This document shows positions 17,075-25,737 of a DNA stretch of 36,038 nt, one piece after another. The stretch is from Oxalobacteraceae bacterium (GTDB lineage Bacteria > Pseudomonadota > Gammaproteobacteria > Burkholderiales > Burkholderiaceae_D). Under the pieces are notes generated by a model that saw only the letters and a list, made by a program, of their open reading frames with translations, did no database searches and was not told the DNA's origin. Numbering within the stretch: the first letter of the stretch is position 1; each line of letters begins with the position of its first letter. Where the stretch lies: positions 1-36,038 of the forward strand of contig JAIXXN010000077.1 in the NCBI GenBank assembly GCA_027490725.1, read 5' to 3'. A program made the translations under genes and the position numbers.

Positions 17075-18150
17075 CAGCCGAACCTCCGCAGCGCCAGCCC
17101 GCAGGCCACCAGATACGCCGGTGCGTCACTGCGCAGCTGCGATTCGCGCACGCTCGCCCCCAGCTGCATACCCTGGAACGGCGACACCACACTGCAGGCA
17201 ACCTTGCTGCGACTGGACACCAGCTCGAGCAAGCCGGGCAGTACCGCGCAGCCACCGGCCAGATACAGCTGGTCGATGCGGGTGTAAGGCGTCGAGGTAT
17301 AGAAGAACTGGATCGCGCGCGTCACTTCCATCGCGGCACTTTCCAGAAACGGCATCAGCACATCGACGTGATAGCCATCCGGCAGATCGCCGGAACGCTT
17401 GCGCGCTTCCGCTTCATCAAAGGCCAGCCCGTAGTGGCGCACGATTTCCTGGGTCAGCTGATGGCCGCCAAACGGTTGCTCGCGCTCGTACACGGTGACG
17501 CCGTCGAGCAGCACCGACACCTGGGTGACCTGCGCACCGATCTGGAACAACGCCACGATCTGGCCGGCGCCCTGCTGCGGCAGCTGGGCCGTGATGCGGT
17601 CCAGCGCGGCGCGCGCCGCATACGATTCGATGTCCATCACGGTCGGCTTCAGACCCGACGCTTCGGCAATCGCCACCCGATCCTCGACTTTTTCACGGCG
17701 CGCCGCTGCGAGCATCACTTCGATATCTTCGGGGCCGCTGGCAGCCGGACCGATCACATCGAAATCGAGGCTGACTTCATCGAGCGCAAACGGAATGTAC
17801 TGACTCGCTTCGGACTCGACCTGCACTTCCAGCTGGTCGTCCGGCAAGCCCGCTGGCAGCACGATTTTCTTGGTAATCACGGCCGCCGACGGCATGCCCA
17901 GCGCGACCAGACGGGCGCGCGTACCACTTTTCTTCCACAGGCGACGCAGCGCGTCGACCACCTGATCCATGTTTTCGATATTCCCGTCGGCCACGGCACC
18001 GCGCGGCAGGGGCTCGCTGGCATAGCGCTCCAGCCGGTAGCCCTCCTTGCCCACCGGCCCCAGTTCCACCATGCGGATGCTGGACGTGCTGATATCCACC
18101 CCGACCAGCGGCGGATTACCCTGACCCAGCAGGCTTTTGAAATCGATCAC
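17074..18150 (-). CDS. pilM: Type IV pilus actin-like protein PilM
   Basis: This 358-residue cytoplasmic protein has an actin/FtsA-like fold and binds the N-terminus of PilN. The phosphate-1 motif PLVGVDISTSSIRMVEL lies at about 14-30, and the adenosine motif LYLAGGCAVLPGL near 300. The frame starts with GTG at 18148-18150, preceded by an AGGT ribosome site. It is the first gene of a same-strand run pilM-N-O-P-Q, Ig-lipoprotein, aroKB and dgt. The upstream 339 bases are shared with the divergent PBP1a gene. Confidence 0.96.
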   Translation of the reverse strand: MIDFKSLLGQGNPPLVGVDISTSSIRMVELGPVGKEGYRLERYASEPLPRGAVADGNIENMDQVVDALRRLWKKSGTRARLVALGMPSAAVITKKIVLPAGLPDDQLEVQVESEASQYIPFALDEVSLDFDVIGPAASGPEDIEVMLAAARREKVEDRVAIAEASGLKPTVMDIESYAARAALDRITAQLPQQGAGQIVALFQIGAQVTQVSVLLDGVTVYEREQPFGGHQLTQEIVRHYGLAFDEAEARKRSGDLPDGYHVDVLMPFLESAAMEVTRAIQFFYTSTPYTRIDQLYLAGGCAVLPGLLELVSSRSKVACSVVSPFQGMQLGASVRESQLRSDAPAYLVACGLALRRFG

Positions 18151-18489
18151 CGCAGTACCTCGGCACGATGCTGATTAATCGCACGAGGCTGCCGCCGACC
18201 CAACAGGTGTTGTGTTTGCATAAAGGAACTCGTTTGAAAACCAGTGTTTAGATGGGGAAGATCAGACAGTACATTAATTCCTGCCTATATAAGTGTAAAG
18301 GTATTTCTTTTGCGCACAATTAAGCAAATACCCATCTGTTGCCTTATTTTTGCGCGACTCTGTAGAAGCAAAAACAACTCAGTTGTTTTGTTGCTCACGG
18401 GCAAATTTTTGACCTGTCGGGCGGCAAGCGCCGCCAGCATTGGCGCTCGCTTATAATGGCCCGCAAACTTCACCGAAAGATCGTACTGC
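18151..18489. promoter_or_regulatory. Divergent intergenic region between pilM and mrcA
   Basis: This 339-base stretch has no supported gene and is more AT-rich than its flanks. On the plus strand a perfect -10 TATAAT lies at 18452-18457, 33 bases before the mrcA ATG, but no good -35 is at the right distance. A small GC hairpin (GGCGGC-AAGC-GCCGCC, 18420-18435) overlaps that position. A perfect palindrome with 9-base arms, AAAACAACT-C-AGTTGTTTT, lies at 18371-18389. On the minus strand AT-rich sequence with TATATA (about 18283-18288) could serve pilM, at low confidence. Confidence 0.5.
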
Positions 18490-20838
18490 ATGAGCACATC
18501 ATCAAATTCTTCGTCGCCTGACGCAACAAAAGCGCCAAAACAGGGTAAACCTGCAACACGTTTCCTGATGCAGGCAGCGTTTGCGATCGCCGGACTGGGC
18601 CTGGGCGGGATTTTGCTGGTGGTGTTCGGGCTAGCCATGGCCTACCCGAATCTGCCGGAACTGGACACGCTGACCGACTACCGGCCGAAAATGCCGCTGC
18701 GGATTTTCTCGGCCGATAACGTGCTGATCGGCGAATTCGGCGAAGAGCGCCGCAATCTGGTGCGCATCCGCGAAATCCCCGACGTGATGAAAAAAGCCGT
18801 GCTGGCGATCGAAGATGACCGCTTCTACGAACATGGCGGGGTCGACTACACCGGCATCCTGCGCGCGGCTCTGCACAACGCCACCGGTGGCGCCAAACAG
18901 GGCGCGTCGACCATCACCCAGCAGGTGGCCCGCAATTTCTTCCTGTCCAGCGAGCAGACCCTCAAGCGCAAGGCCTACGAAGTGCTGCTGGCGTGGAAAA
19001 TCGAAAAAAATCTGAGCAAGGACCAGATTCTCGAGGTGTATATGAACCAGATCTATCTGGGTCAGCGCGCCTACGGCTTCTCGTCGGCGGCGCAGATCTA
19101 CTTCGGCAAATCGCTCAAAGAACTGAGTGTCGCCGAAGCAGCCATGCTGGCCGGCCTGCCGAAAGCGCCGTCCGCCTACAACCCGGTGGTCAACCCGAAG
19201 CGCGCCCGCACGCGCCAGCAATACATCCTGCAGCGCATGCATGCGCTCGGCTATATCACGGATAAGCAGTTCGAAGCGGCCAAAGTGGAGCAGCTCAAGG
19301 TCAAGACCGACAGCAGCGAATTCGGCGTGCATGCCGAATATGTGGCCGAGATGGCGCGCCAGCTGGTGTATGAGCAATTCAAGGAAGAAACCTACAGCCG
19401 CGGCCTGAACGTGTTCACCACCATCACCAAGGCCGATCAGGACGCCGCCTATCTGGCGCTGCGCAAAGGCGTGATGGATTACGAAAAGCGCCACGCCTAT
19501 CGCGGCCCGGAAGCGTATATCGATATCCCGCAGAACAAGGAAGAAGCGGACGACGCCATCGAGACGGAACTGGCCGACCATCCGGACAGCGACGACATCA
19601 TCGCCGCGATGGTGCTCAACGCCACGCCGCAACTGATTACCGCCGTGACCGCAACGGGTGAAGAGATCAAGATCAGCGGCACCGGGCTGGACATGGGCCG
19701 CTCGTGGCTGTCCGAGAAAGCCGCGCCGAACAAGCGCATCCGCCGTGGTGCGGTGATCCGCGTGATGCAGGAAGGCAAAGACTGGCTGGTCACGCAGATG
19801 CCGGAAATCGAATCGGCCTTCGTCGCCGCCGACACCCACGATGGCGCTATCAAGGCCATGGTGGGCGGCTTCGATTACAGCCGCAGCAAGTTCAACCACG
19901 TGACACAGGCCTGGCGCCAGCCCGGCTCCTCGTTCAAGCCCTTCATCTATTCCGCTTCGCTGGAACGTGGCCTGTCGCCGGCCACCATGATCAATGACGC
20001 CCCCATTTCGTTCGACGCAGGGCAGACGGGCGGGCAGGCGTGGGAACCGAAAAACTATGACGGCAAGTATGAAGGGCCGATGACCATGCGCAAGGGCTTA
20101 ACCAAGTCCAAGAACATGATCTCGATCCGGATTCTGCACCGCATCGGCGCCAAATACGGTCAGGAATACAGCACCCGCTTCGGCTTTGATGCCGACAAAA
20201 ATCCGCCCTACCTGACGCTGGCACTGGGCGCAGGCAATGTCACGCCGCTGCAGATGGCGGGCGCCTACTCGGTGTTTGCCAACGGCGGCTACAAGGTCAA
20301 CCCGTATCTGATCAGCCGCGTCACCGACGCGAATGGCAAGGTGCTGTCGCAAGCCCATCCGGACAAAGCCGGCGACGAAGCCAACCGCGTGATCGACGAG
20401 CGCAACGCCTTCCTGATGGACAGCATGTTGAAAGATGTGGTGCGCTTCGGTACGGCGACCAAGGCGCTGGTGCTGAAACGCCCTGACCTGTCGGGCAAGA
20501 CCGGCACCACCAATGATTCCATCGATGCATGGTTTGCCGGCTATCAGCCGCATCTGGTAGGGATTGCGTGGATCGGTTACGACCAGCCCAAGAATCTGGG
20601 CAACAAGGAAACCGGTGGTGGTCTGGCCTTGCCGATCTGGATCAGCTATATGCAGAAAGCGCTGAAAAATATCCCGATCGAAGAACGTGCCGTCCCCGAA
20701 GGCGTGATGCTGGTGGGCGACGAGTACTACTATACGGAGAACCCGCCCGGCACCGGCGTGCATAACATTGACGGCGCCACCCGGGTCGCCCCGGCCGATG
20801 AAAAAGCGCGCGACGCCGTGAAAAACGAACTATTCTAA
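18490..20838 (+). CDS. mrcA: Penicillin-binding protein 1A (bifunctional transglycosylase/transpeptidase)
   Basis: This 782-residue class A PBP polymerises and cross-links peptidoglycan. A short cytoplasmic tail is followed by a membrane anchor at about 27-52. The glycosyltransferase domain has AIEDDRFYEHGG (with catalytic Glu108), GASTITQQVARN, KRKAYEVLLAWKIE and ILEVYMNQIYLGQRAYG. The OB-like PBP1a insert follows at about 320-430. The transpeptidase domain has the three classic motifs: SSFK with catalytic Ser480, SKN at 540-542 and KTG at 670-672. The N-terminal Ser/Thr-rich cytoplasmic tail is slightly long. A hairpin ends the transcript before the convergent cyaY. Confidence 0.96.
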   Translation: MSTSSNSSSPDATKAPKQGKPATRFLMQAAFAIAGLGLGGILLVVFGLAMAYPNLPELDTLTDYRPKMPLRIFSADNVLIGEFGEERRNLVRIREIPDVMKKAVLAIEDDRFYEHGGVDYTGILRAALHNATGGAKQGASTITQQVARNFFLSSEQTLKRKAYEVLLAWKIEKNLSKDQILEVYMNQIYLGQRAYGFSSAAQIYFGKSLKELSVAEAAMLAGLPKAPSAYNPVVNPKRARTRQQYILQRMHALGYITDKQFEAAKVEQLKVKTDSSEFGVHAEYVAEMARQLVYEQFKEETYSRGLNVFTTITKADQDAAYLALRKGVMDYEKRHAYRGPEAYIDIPQNKEEADDAIETELADHPDSDDIIAAMVLNATPQLITAVTATGEEIKISGTGLDMGRSWLSEKAAPNKRIRRGAVIRVMQEGKDWLVTQMPEIESAFVAADTHDGAIKAMVGGFDYSRSKFNHVTQAWRQPGSSFKPFIYSASLERGLSPATMINDAPISFDAGQTGGQAWEPKNYDGKYEGPMTMRKGLTKSKNMISIRILHRIGAKYGQEYSTRFGFDADKNPPYLTLALGAGNVTPLQMAGAYSVFANGGYKVNPYLISRVTDANGKVLSQAHPDKAGDEANRVIDERNAFLMDSMLKDVVRFGTATKALVLKRPDLSGKTGTTNDSIDAWFAGYQPHLVGIAWIGYDQPKNLGNKETGGGLALPIWISYMQKALKNIPIEERAVPEGVMLVGDEYYYTENPPGTGVHNIDGATRVAPADEKARDAVKNELF

Positions 20839-20844
20839 CGGTGC

Positions 20845-20886
20845 GGATGTTTGCCGGACGCTTCCAGAGCGGTCCGGCAAACATCC
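20845..20886. terminator. Perfect 15-bp hairpin between mrcA and cyaY
   Basis: Arms at 20845-20859 and 20872-20886 are perfectly complementary over 15 bases, with a 12-base loop. The hairpin lies between the convergent mrcA and cyaY stops (20838 and 20900). There is no clear T-run on either side, so it is a terminator or 3'-end stabiliser by position and strength rather than a textbook intrinsic terminator. Confidence 0.65.
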
Positions 20887-20899
20887 CTGACGCTTGCGC

Positions 20900-21232
20900 C
20901 TAGGCTTCCAGACAGACCGGCGCCCCGCCCTGGGTGCTGACCATTTCGGACAGCGAGTGGAACAGCTCGCTATCATCGCGGGTATTGCGCCACTCACCAT
21001 CGCGCTGACGATAGTGATAACCGCCGGAACGGGAGGCTACCCACAGCTCCTGCATGGCGGCCTGACTGTTGACGATGATCTTGGAACCATTGTCGATAAA
21101 CTCGATTTCCAGCACATTGCCACTGCGGCTGCACTCGACATCGATCATCCCTTCATCGTTCAGTTCATCCAGAGCCAGTGCAATCCGGCTCAGGGTGGCG
21201 TCGGCTTGCGCCAGGAATTCTGATTCGCCCAT
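20900..21232 (-). CDS. cyaY: Frataxin-like iron protein CyaY
   Basis: Starting at the ATG at 21232, which has GGGAG just upstream, the product is 110 residues, the usual CyaY length. It shows the frataxin order: an acidic first helix (ESEFLAQADATLSRIALALDE), then VECSRSGNVLEIEF, then GSKIIVNSQAAMQELWVASRSGGYHY with the conserved Trp, and a final helix ending DDSELFHSLSEMV. Frataxins bind iron at the acidic ridge and modulate iron-sulfur cluster assembly on IscS. It is divergent from lptM across 58 bases. An upstream in-frame start at 21256 is less likely. Confidence 0.94.
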   Translation of the reverse strand: MGESEFLAQADATLSRIALALDELNDEGMIDVECSRSGNVLEIEFIDNGSKIIVNSQAAMQELWVASRSGGYHYRQRDGEWRNTRDDSELFHSLSEMVSTQGGAPVCLEA

Positions 21233-21290
21233 GCTACACTCCCATCTCTTACGCATTTCAATCGATTAACTACCCAGGCGTGATTCTATC

Positions 21291-21464
21291 GTGAAGTCCA
21301 GTTTTCGTTTTGTTACGGGCACCGTCACCCTGTGCCTGACCATCTTGCTGAGCGCGTGCGGCCAACCCGGTCCGCTCTATCTGCCCAAGATTCCGCCCGC
21401 CAAGCCCGCCAAGAGCGACGCTGCGGCCGCGGCACCGACCTCCCCTACCGCCCCTCAACAGTAA
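21291..21464 (+). CDS. lptM: Small LptM-like lipoprotein
   Basis: This small gene starts with GTG at 21291, preceded by AGGCG, and encodes 57 residues. A signal peptide ends in the lipobox LLSAC, directly followed by GQPGPLYLPK, the pattern of the YifL/LptM family. In E. coli LptM assists oxidative maturation of the LPS translocon LptD. After this motif comes a Pro/Ala/Lys-rich tail. Its stop lies 5 bases before the lysA ATG, and the same lptM-lysA adjacency is common in proteobacteria. Assignment relies on motif and position, because so short a protein gives limited evidence. Confidence 0.85.
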   Translation: MKSSFRFVTGTVTLCLTILLSACGQPGPLYLPKIPPAKPAKSDAAAAAPTSPTAPQQ

Positions 21465-21469
21465 AGCTT

Positions 21470-22747
21470 ATGTCGCAATTTTCCTATGTAAATGGCGTGC
21501 TGCACGCTGAAGGCGTGTCGCTGGCCGACGTCGCTGCGCAGTTCGGCACCCCGACCTATGTGTATTCCAAGGCCGCCCTGCTGGCCAACTACGCCGCCTA
21601 CGCAGACGCCTGTGCCGGCCGCGATGCGCTGGTGTGCTATGCCATGAAGGCCAACTCGAATCTGGCCATCCTCGACCTGCTGGCCCGTCAGGGCGCCGGT
21701 TTCGACATCGTTTCCGGTGGCGAGCTGCTGCGCGTACTGGCTGCCGGTGGCAATCCGCAGAAAGTGATTTTCTCCGGTGTGGGTAAAAGCGTGGCCGAGA
21801 TGCAACTGGCGCTCAGCCACGACATCCTGTGCTTCAACGTCGAATCCATCCCCGAACTGCACCGCCTCAACGAGGTGGCCGGCGCCATGGGCAAAACCGC
21901 GCGTATCTCGCTGCGCGTCAATCCCAACGTCGATGCCAAGACCCACCCGTATATCGCCACCGGTCTGAAAGCCAACAAATTCGGCGTCGCCTTCGACGAT
22001 GCGCTGGCGACCTACCGCACGGCTGCGCAACTGCCGCACCTGCAAGTGGTCGGCATCGACTGCCACATCGGCTCGCAATTGCTGGACGACGCGCCGCTGC
22101 TGGAAGCGCTGGACCGCCTGATCGAACTGATCGACCAGCTCGGTAGCGAAGGCATCGTGCTGCACCACCTCGACATCGGTGGCGGCATCGGCATCCAGTA
22201 CGGTGAAGCCGGTGAAGCCGACCCGGTGCCGGTGGGCGCCTATCTGGGCCGCCTGTTTGCCCGCATCGACGCGTGGCGCGCCGCGCGTCACGCTGGCGCA
22301 CCGATCAAAGTCATCTTCGAACCGGGCCGCTCGATTGTCGGCGATACCGGTGTGCTGCTGACCCGCGTGGAATACCTGAAACACGGCGAAGAGAAGAACT
22401 TCTGCATCGTCGACGCCGCCATGAACGATATGTCGCGTCCGACCCTGTATCAGGCTTGGATGGACATGCAGCCCGTCGTCACGGGCGGCGCGGACGCCCA
22501 GAGCTACGATGTGGTCGGCCCGATCTGCGAATCCGGTGACTGGCTGGCACGCGACCGCGCACTGGCCGTCGCCGCAGGCGACCTGCTGGTAATGCACTGC
22601 GCCGGTGCCTACGGTATGACCATGTCTTCCAACTACAACACCCGTGGCCGCGCCGCCGAAGTCATCGTCGACGGCAGCAGCAGCCACGAAGTGCGCAAGC
22701 GCGAAAACCCGGCCGACCTGTACGCACTGGAATCGCGCCTGAGCTAA
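21470..22747 (+). CDS. lysA: Diaminopimelate decarboxylase
   Basis: This 425-residue PLP enzyme (fold type III) decarboxylates meso-diaminopimelate to lysine, the last step of lysine synthesis. The PLP lysine is Lys60 in YAMKANSN. The family stretches GFDIVSGGE, NPNVDAKTHPYIATG, KFGV, DCHIGSQL, LDIGGGIGIQY, FEPGRSIV and the active-site CESGDWLARD (Cys353) are all present in order. The ATG at 21470 lies just after the lptM stop. An in-frame start at 21332 would overlap lptM and lies in a different protein context. A strong terminator follows. Confidence 0.96.
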   Translation: MSQFSYVNGVLHAEGVSLADVAAQFGTPTYVYSKAALLANYAAYADACAGRDALVCYAMKANSNLAILDLLARQGAGFDIVSGGELLRVLAAGGNPQKVIFSGVGKSVAEMQLALSHDILCFNVESIPELHRLNEVAGAMGKTARISLRVNPNVDAKTHPYIATGLKANKFGVAFDDALATYRTAAQLPHLQVVGIDCHIGSQLLDDAPLLEALDRLIELIDQLGSEGIVLHHLDIGGGIGIQYGEAGEADPVPVGAYLGRLFARIDAWRAARHAGAPIKVIFEPGRSIVGDTGVLLTRVEYLKHGEEKNFCIVDAAMNDMSRPTLYQAWMDMQPVVTGGADAQSYDVVGPICESGDWLARDRALAVAAGDLLVMHCAGAYGMTMSSNYNTRGRAAEVIVDGSSSHEVRKRENPADLYALESRLS

Positions 22748-22757
22748 GCCGCAAAGC

Positions 22758-22804
22758 AAACAGGGGATGCAACGCGATCAATTGATCGCTTGCATCCCCT
22801 GTTT
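22758..22804. terminator. Intrinsic terminator between lysA and msrQ
   Basis: A long hairpin has outer arms of 15 bases (22758-22772 and 22790-22804) and inner arms of 8 bases (22774-22781 and 22782-22789). A single unpaired C at 22773 is the only interruption. It ends in TTTT on the plus strand and begins with AAA on that strand, so it can act on both the lysA and the convergent msrQ transcripts. Confidence 0.85.
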
Positions 22805-22845
22805 TACGCCTTGCCAAAATTTAAGCAGGGCGCTGTCTGCTCGCT

Positions 22846-23463
22846 TCAGGCAGCGAGCTGTCGCTGGCGATACGCCCAGCCCAGCCGGAACAGCAGCAAG
22901 CCCCCCAGCACCACGCCAAACAGGATGGGTTGGCCCAGCAGGTGCTTACCCGCCTTCATCCACCAGAAGTGCAGCACGGCCAGCGGGGCGATCACATACA
23001 CCAGCTGGTGCAGCCGCTGCCAGTTCTTGCCGCCTAGGCGACGGATCATGGCGTTATTGCTGGTCAGCGCCAGCGGAATCAACAGCACAAAGGCAATCAA
23101 GCCGACCGTGATGAAAGGCCGCTTGAGCACATCCTTCCACATTGCGACCACATCGAAGAAATGGTCAAACCACAGGAAGGTCAGGAAGTGCAGCAGCGCG
23201 TAGAAGAACACATACAGTCCCACCATGCGGCGCAGTTTGATCAGCCAGTTCCAGCCCGTCAGACGGCGCAGCGGCGTGATGGCCAGTGTCAGCGTCAGCA
23301 GGTAAAGGGTCCAGTCACCGGTGCTACGGGTGATGAATTCCAGCGGCTCCACCAGTTGACCGCTAACGGTCAGCAGCAGCATACGCGCCAGCGGAACTAA
23401 GGCGAGCAGAAATAGCAGTGCCTTTAGCCAGCGCAGCTGGCGTGCGTCAAGTTGCAAGGCCAT
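22846..23463 (-). CDS. msrQ: Haem b membrane subunit MsrQ
   Basis: This 205-residue protein has six hydrophobic segments, as expected for the YedZ/MsrQ ferric-reductase-like family. MsrQ passes electrons from the quinone pool or a flavin donor to periplasmic MsrP. Conserved features include the TGDWTLYLLTLTLAITPLRR segment, histidine-bearing helices (YALLHFLTFLWFDHFF) and the WQRLHQLVYVIAPLAVLHFWW helix with two His residues. It starts 3 bases after the msrP stop, so the two genes are certainly co-transcribed. Length is typical. Confidence 0.94.
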   Translation of the reverse strand: MALQLDARQLRWLKALLFLLALVPLARMLLLTVSGQLVEPLEFITRSTGDWTLYLLTLTLAITPLRRLTGWNWLIKLRRMVGLYVFFYALLHFLTFLWFDHFFDVVAMWKDVLKRPFITVGLIAFVLLIPLALTSNNAMIRRLGGKNWQRLHQLVYVIAPLAVLHFWWMKAGKHLLGQPILFGVVLGGLLLFRLGWAYRQRQLAA

Positions 23464-23466
23464 GGT

Positions 23467-24444
23467 TTAGTAGAACTTCTTCAGGTCCATGCCGGCGTAC
23501 AGCGGTGCCACATCGGCATAGCCATTGAACATCAGCGTTTTGCGCTTGCGGGCCAGGAAACCGTCTTCGCCGATACGACGCTCGGAAGCCTGCGACCAGC
23601 GCGGGTGATCAACTTCGGGATTGACGTTGGAATAGAAGCCGTATTCGTTGGGAGCCGACAGATTCCACGAAGTACGCGGCTGCTCGCGCAGGAAGCGGAT
23701 CTTGACGATGGATTTGGCCGATTTGAAGCCGTACTTCCACGGCAGCATCATGCGCACGGGCGCGCCGTTCTGGTTGGCCAGCGTTTCGCCATACATGCCC
23801 AGCGTAAGCAGCGCCAGCGGGTGCGCCGCTTCGTCGATGCGCAAGCCTTCCGTGTACGGCCATTGCAGCACCCGGCTATCCACCCCCGGCATCTGTTTTT
23901 TGTCGGCCAGCGTGATGAACTCGACGTACTTGGCATTGCCGGTCGGTTCGACTTTCTTCATAATTTCAGAGAAGGAGTAGCCGATCCACGGAATCACCAT
24001 CGACCAGCCTTCCACGCAGCGCAGCCGGTAGACGCGCTCTTCCAGCGGCGCCAGCTTCAGCAAGGCATCGATATCGAGCGTCATCGGCTTTTTCACTTCG
24101 CCTTCGATGCTGACCGTCCACGGACGGGTTTTCAGCGTGCCCGCATACATGGCCGGTTCGCTCTTGTCGGTACCGAATTCGTAGAAATTGTTGTAGCTGG
24201 TGGCATCCTTGTACGGGGTCTGCTTGTCCAGCGCCGAGTAGGAAGGATTGAGTTTGGCCGCCAGCTTGGGGCGGCTGCCTTGCGCGAACGCTTCGCGCTG
24301 CGCCATCTCGATCAGGGCTGCGCTGCCGACTGCGCCCACGGCCAGCTGGCGCATGAAGTCGCGCCGTCCCTCGTAGACGGCGCGCGGTGTGATTTCCGAG
24401 GAAAACGGCAGTTCGATACCGTTCGGGCTACGTTTGATCAACAT
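23467..24444 (-). CDS. msrP: Periplasmic methionine sulfoxide reductase, molybdopterin subunit MsrP
   Basis: The ATG at 24444, with a strong AGGAG ribosome site 7 bases upstream, gives 325 residues. A longer start at 24507 is unsupported. The N-terminus has a twin-arginine export signal (RRDFMRQLAVG, Arg27-Arg28) and the exported enzyme carries a molybdenum cofactor. The Mo-coordinating cysteine is Cys143 in RLRCVEGWSM. The later stretches GAPVRMMLPWKYGFKSAKSI and QPRTSWNL match the sulfite-oxidase-fold YedY/MsrP family. It repairs oxidised methionines in envelope proteins, with MsrQ as electron donor. A hairpin lies in the leader (24472-24491). Confidence 0.96.
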   Translation of the reverse strand: MLIKRSPNGIELPFSSEITPRAVYEGRRDFMRQLAVGAVGSAALIEMAQREAFAQGSRPKLAAKLNPSYSALDKQTPYKDATSYNNFYEFGTDKSEPAMYAGTLKTRPWTVSIEGEVKKPMTLDIDALLKLAPLEERVYRLRCVEGWSMVIPWIGYSFSEIMKKVEPTGNAKYVEFITLADKKQMPGVDSRVLQWPYTEGLRIDEAAHPLALLTLGMYGETLANQNGAPVRMMLPWKYGFKSAKSIVKIRFLREQPRTSWNLSAPNEYGFYSNVNPEVDHPRWSQASERRIGEDGFLARKRKTLMFNGYADVAPLYAGMDLKKFY

Positions 24445-24471
24445 GCTGGCTCCTGTTTGTGCGAGGTGGGG

Positions 24472-24491
24472 GACTGAGTACTCTCTCAGTC
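24472..24491 (-). other. Hairpin in the msrP leader
   Basis: GACTGAG (24472-24478) and CTCAGTC (24485-24491) form a perfect 7-bp stem with a 6-base loop, with partial pairing of flanking GTG and CAC. It lies between the ccsB stop and the msrP start. There is no T-run on the minus strand, so a terminator for ccsB is not well supported, and a leader structure of unknown role is the safer description. Confidence 0.5.
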
Positions 24492-24546
24492 GCACCGGAA
24501 GCTGCAACCTTACACTAATCTGCGCCAGCCGTTGTTTAGGACAGCT

Positions 24547-25701
24547 TTAAAGCTTGCCGTAGGAGTGCAGACCGGACAGGAACATATTGACGCCGAGGAA
24601 AGCAAAGGTCGTCACCAGCAACCCCACCAGCGCCCACCATGCTGCCGGACGGCCACGCAAGCCCGTCATCAAACGCATGTGCAGCCATGCTGCGTAGTTG
24701 AGCCAGACGATCAGTGCCCAGGTTTCCTTCGGATCCCACGACCAGTAGCCGCCCCACGCTTCCGCAGCCCACAGCGCGCCCAGAATGGTGGCGATCGTGA
24801 AGAAGGCGAAGCCGGCCGAAATGGCCTTATACATCACGTCATCCAACACTTCCGCCGAAGGCAGACGATCGGCCAGATAACCCGAAGTTTTCAGCAGATA
24901 GGCGGCTGCCACCATGGCCGCCAGCGAGAAGTTGCCGTATCCGATGAAGTTGGCAGGGACGTGGATTTTCATCCACCAGCTTTGCAGCGCCGGCAGCAGC
25001 GGCTGGATTTCCGCCGCATCGCGGGTGGTGGTGTACCAGAACAGGAAGGCGATGGCCGCAGAGATCACCAGTGATACGAAAGCGCCCATCTGGCCGGTGG
25101 CGTAGCGCTGTTCGAAGTACAGGTAGAACATCGCCGTGATCAGGGCAAACAGCACGAATACTTCGTACAGGTTGGAGACGGGAATGTGACCGACGTCGGC
25201 GCCGATCAGGTAAGACTCGTACCAGCGCACCATCAGCCCCGTCAGGCCCAGCACCACCGCCGCCCAGCACAGCTTGGAGCCGATGCTGAATGCCATCGTC
25301 GAGCGTCCCAGCAGACCGACCCAGTAGAACACAGTGGCCAGGATGAACATCACACTCATCCACAGAATCGCCGACTGGCTCGACAGCATCATGCGCAGCC
25401 AGAATTTCTGGCTGCCGTTGTCGAGCACGCCGCCATACAGGCCGATCGCTGCCAGCGACAGCAAGGCCACCAGCGGCATCAGCCAGCGGGTCGGCTTCCA
25501 GTGCCAGCCCAGCACAGCAAACGTCGGCGCGGCGGCCAGCAGGATGCCCTGCTCGTAGATATCCATATAGTGGCCGTAACGGCTCAGGCCGAACAGCGAA
25601 GCCGCCAGCAAGGCTAGCCCGAATACCCAGTCGATCAGGGTCAGCCGCTTGAAATAGCCGGGTGACTGCATATAGGTCTGGCTGGATTGACTCAATTCCA
25701 T
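24547..25701 (-). CDS. ccsB: Cytochrome c maturation protein CcsB (CcsA/ResC type)
   Basis: This is the haem-handling membrane subunit of System II cytochrome c biogenesis. There are about eight hydrophobic helices. The WWD signature (WGGYWSWDPKETWALIVWL) lies near 310-330, with conserved histidines flanking it (KIHVPANFIGYG and AAWLHMRLM). The upstream ATG (25707) stands only 1 base after GGAG, while the ATG at 25701 stands 7 bases after it, so 25701 is chosen (384 residues). It follows resB by 36 bases and should work as a complex with it to ligate haem to apocytochromes such as the c4 protein nearby. Confidence 0.94.
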   Translation of the reverse strand: MELSQSSQTYMQSPGYFKRLTLIDWVFGLALLAASLFGLSRYGHYMDIYEQGILLAAAPTFAVLGWHWKPTRWLMPLVALLSLAAIGLYGGVLDNGSQKFWLRMMLSSQSAILWMSVMFILATVFYWVGLLGRSTMAFSIGSKLCWAAVVLGLTGLMVRWYESYLIGADVGHIPVSNLYEVFVLFALITAMFYLYFEQRYATGQMGAFVSLVISAAIAFLFWYTTTRDAAEIQPLLPALQSWWMKIHVPANFIGYGNFSLAAMVAAAYLLKTSGYLADRLPSAEVLDDVMYKAISAGFAFFTIATILGALWAAEAWGGYWSWDPKETWALIVWLNYAAWLHMRLMTGLRGRPAAWWALVGLLVTTFAFLGVNMFLSGLHSYGKL

Positions 25702-25737
25702 CTTCATTCTCCGTGACTACCCGGCTTAGGTTTCCGC

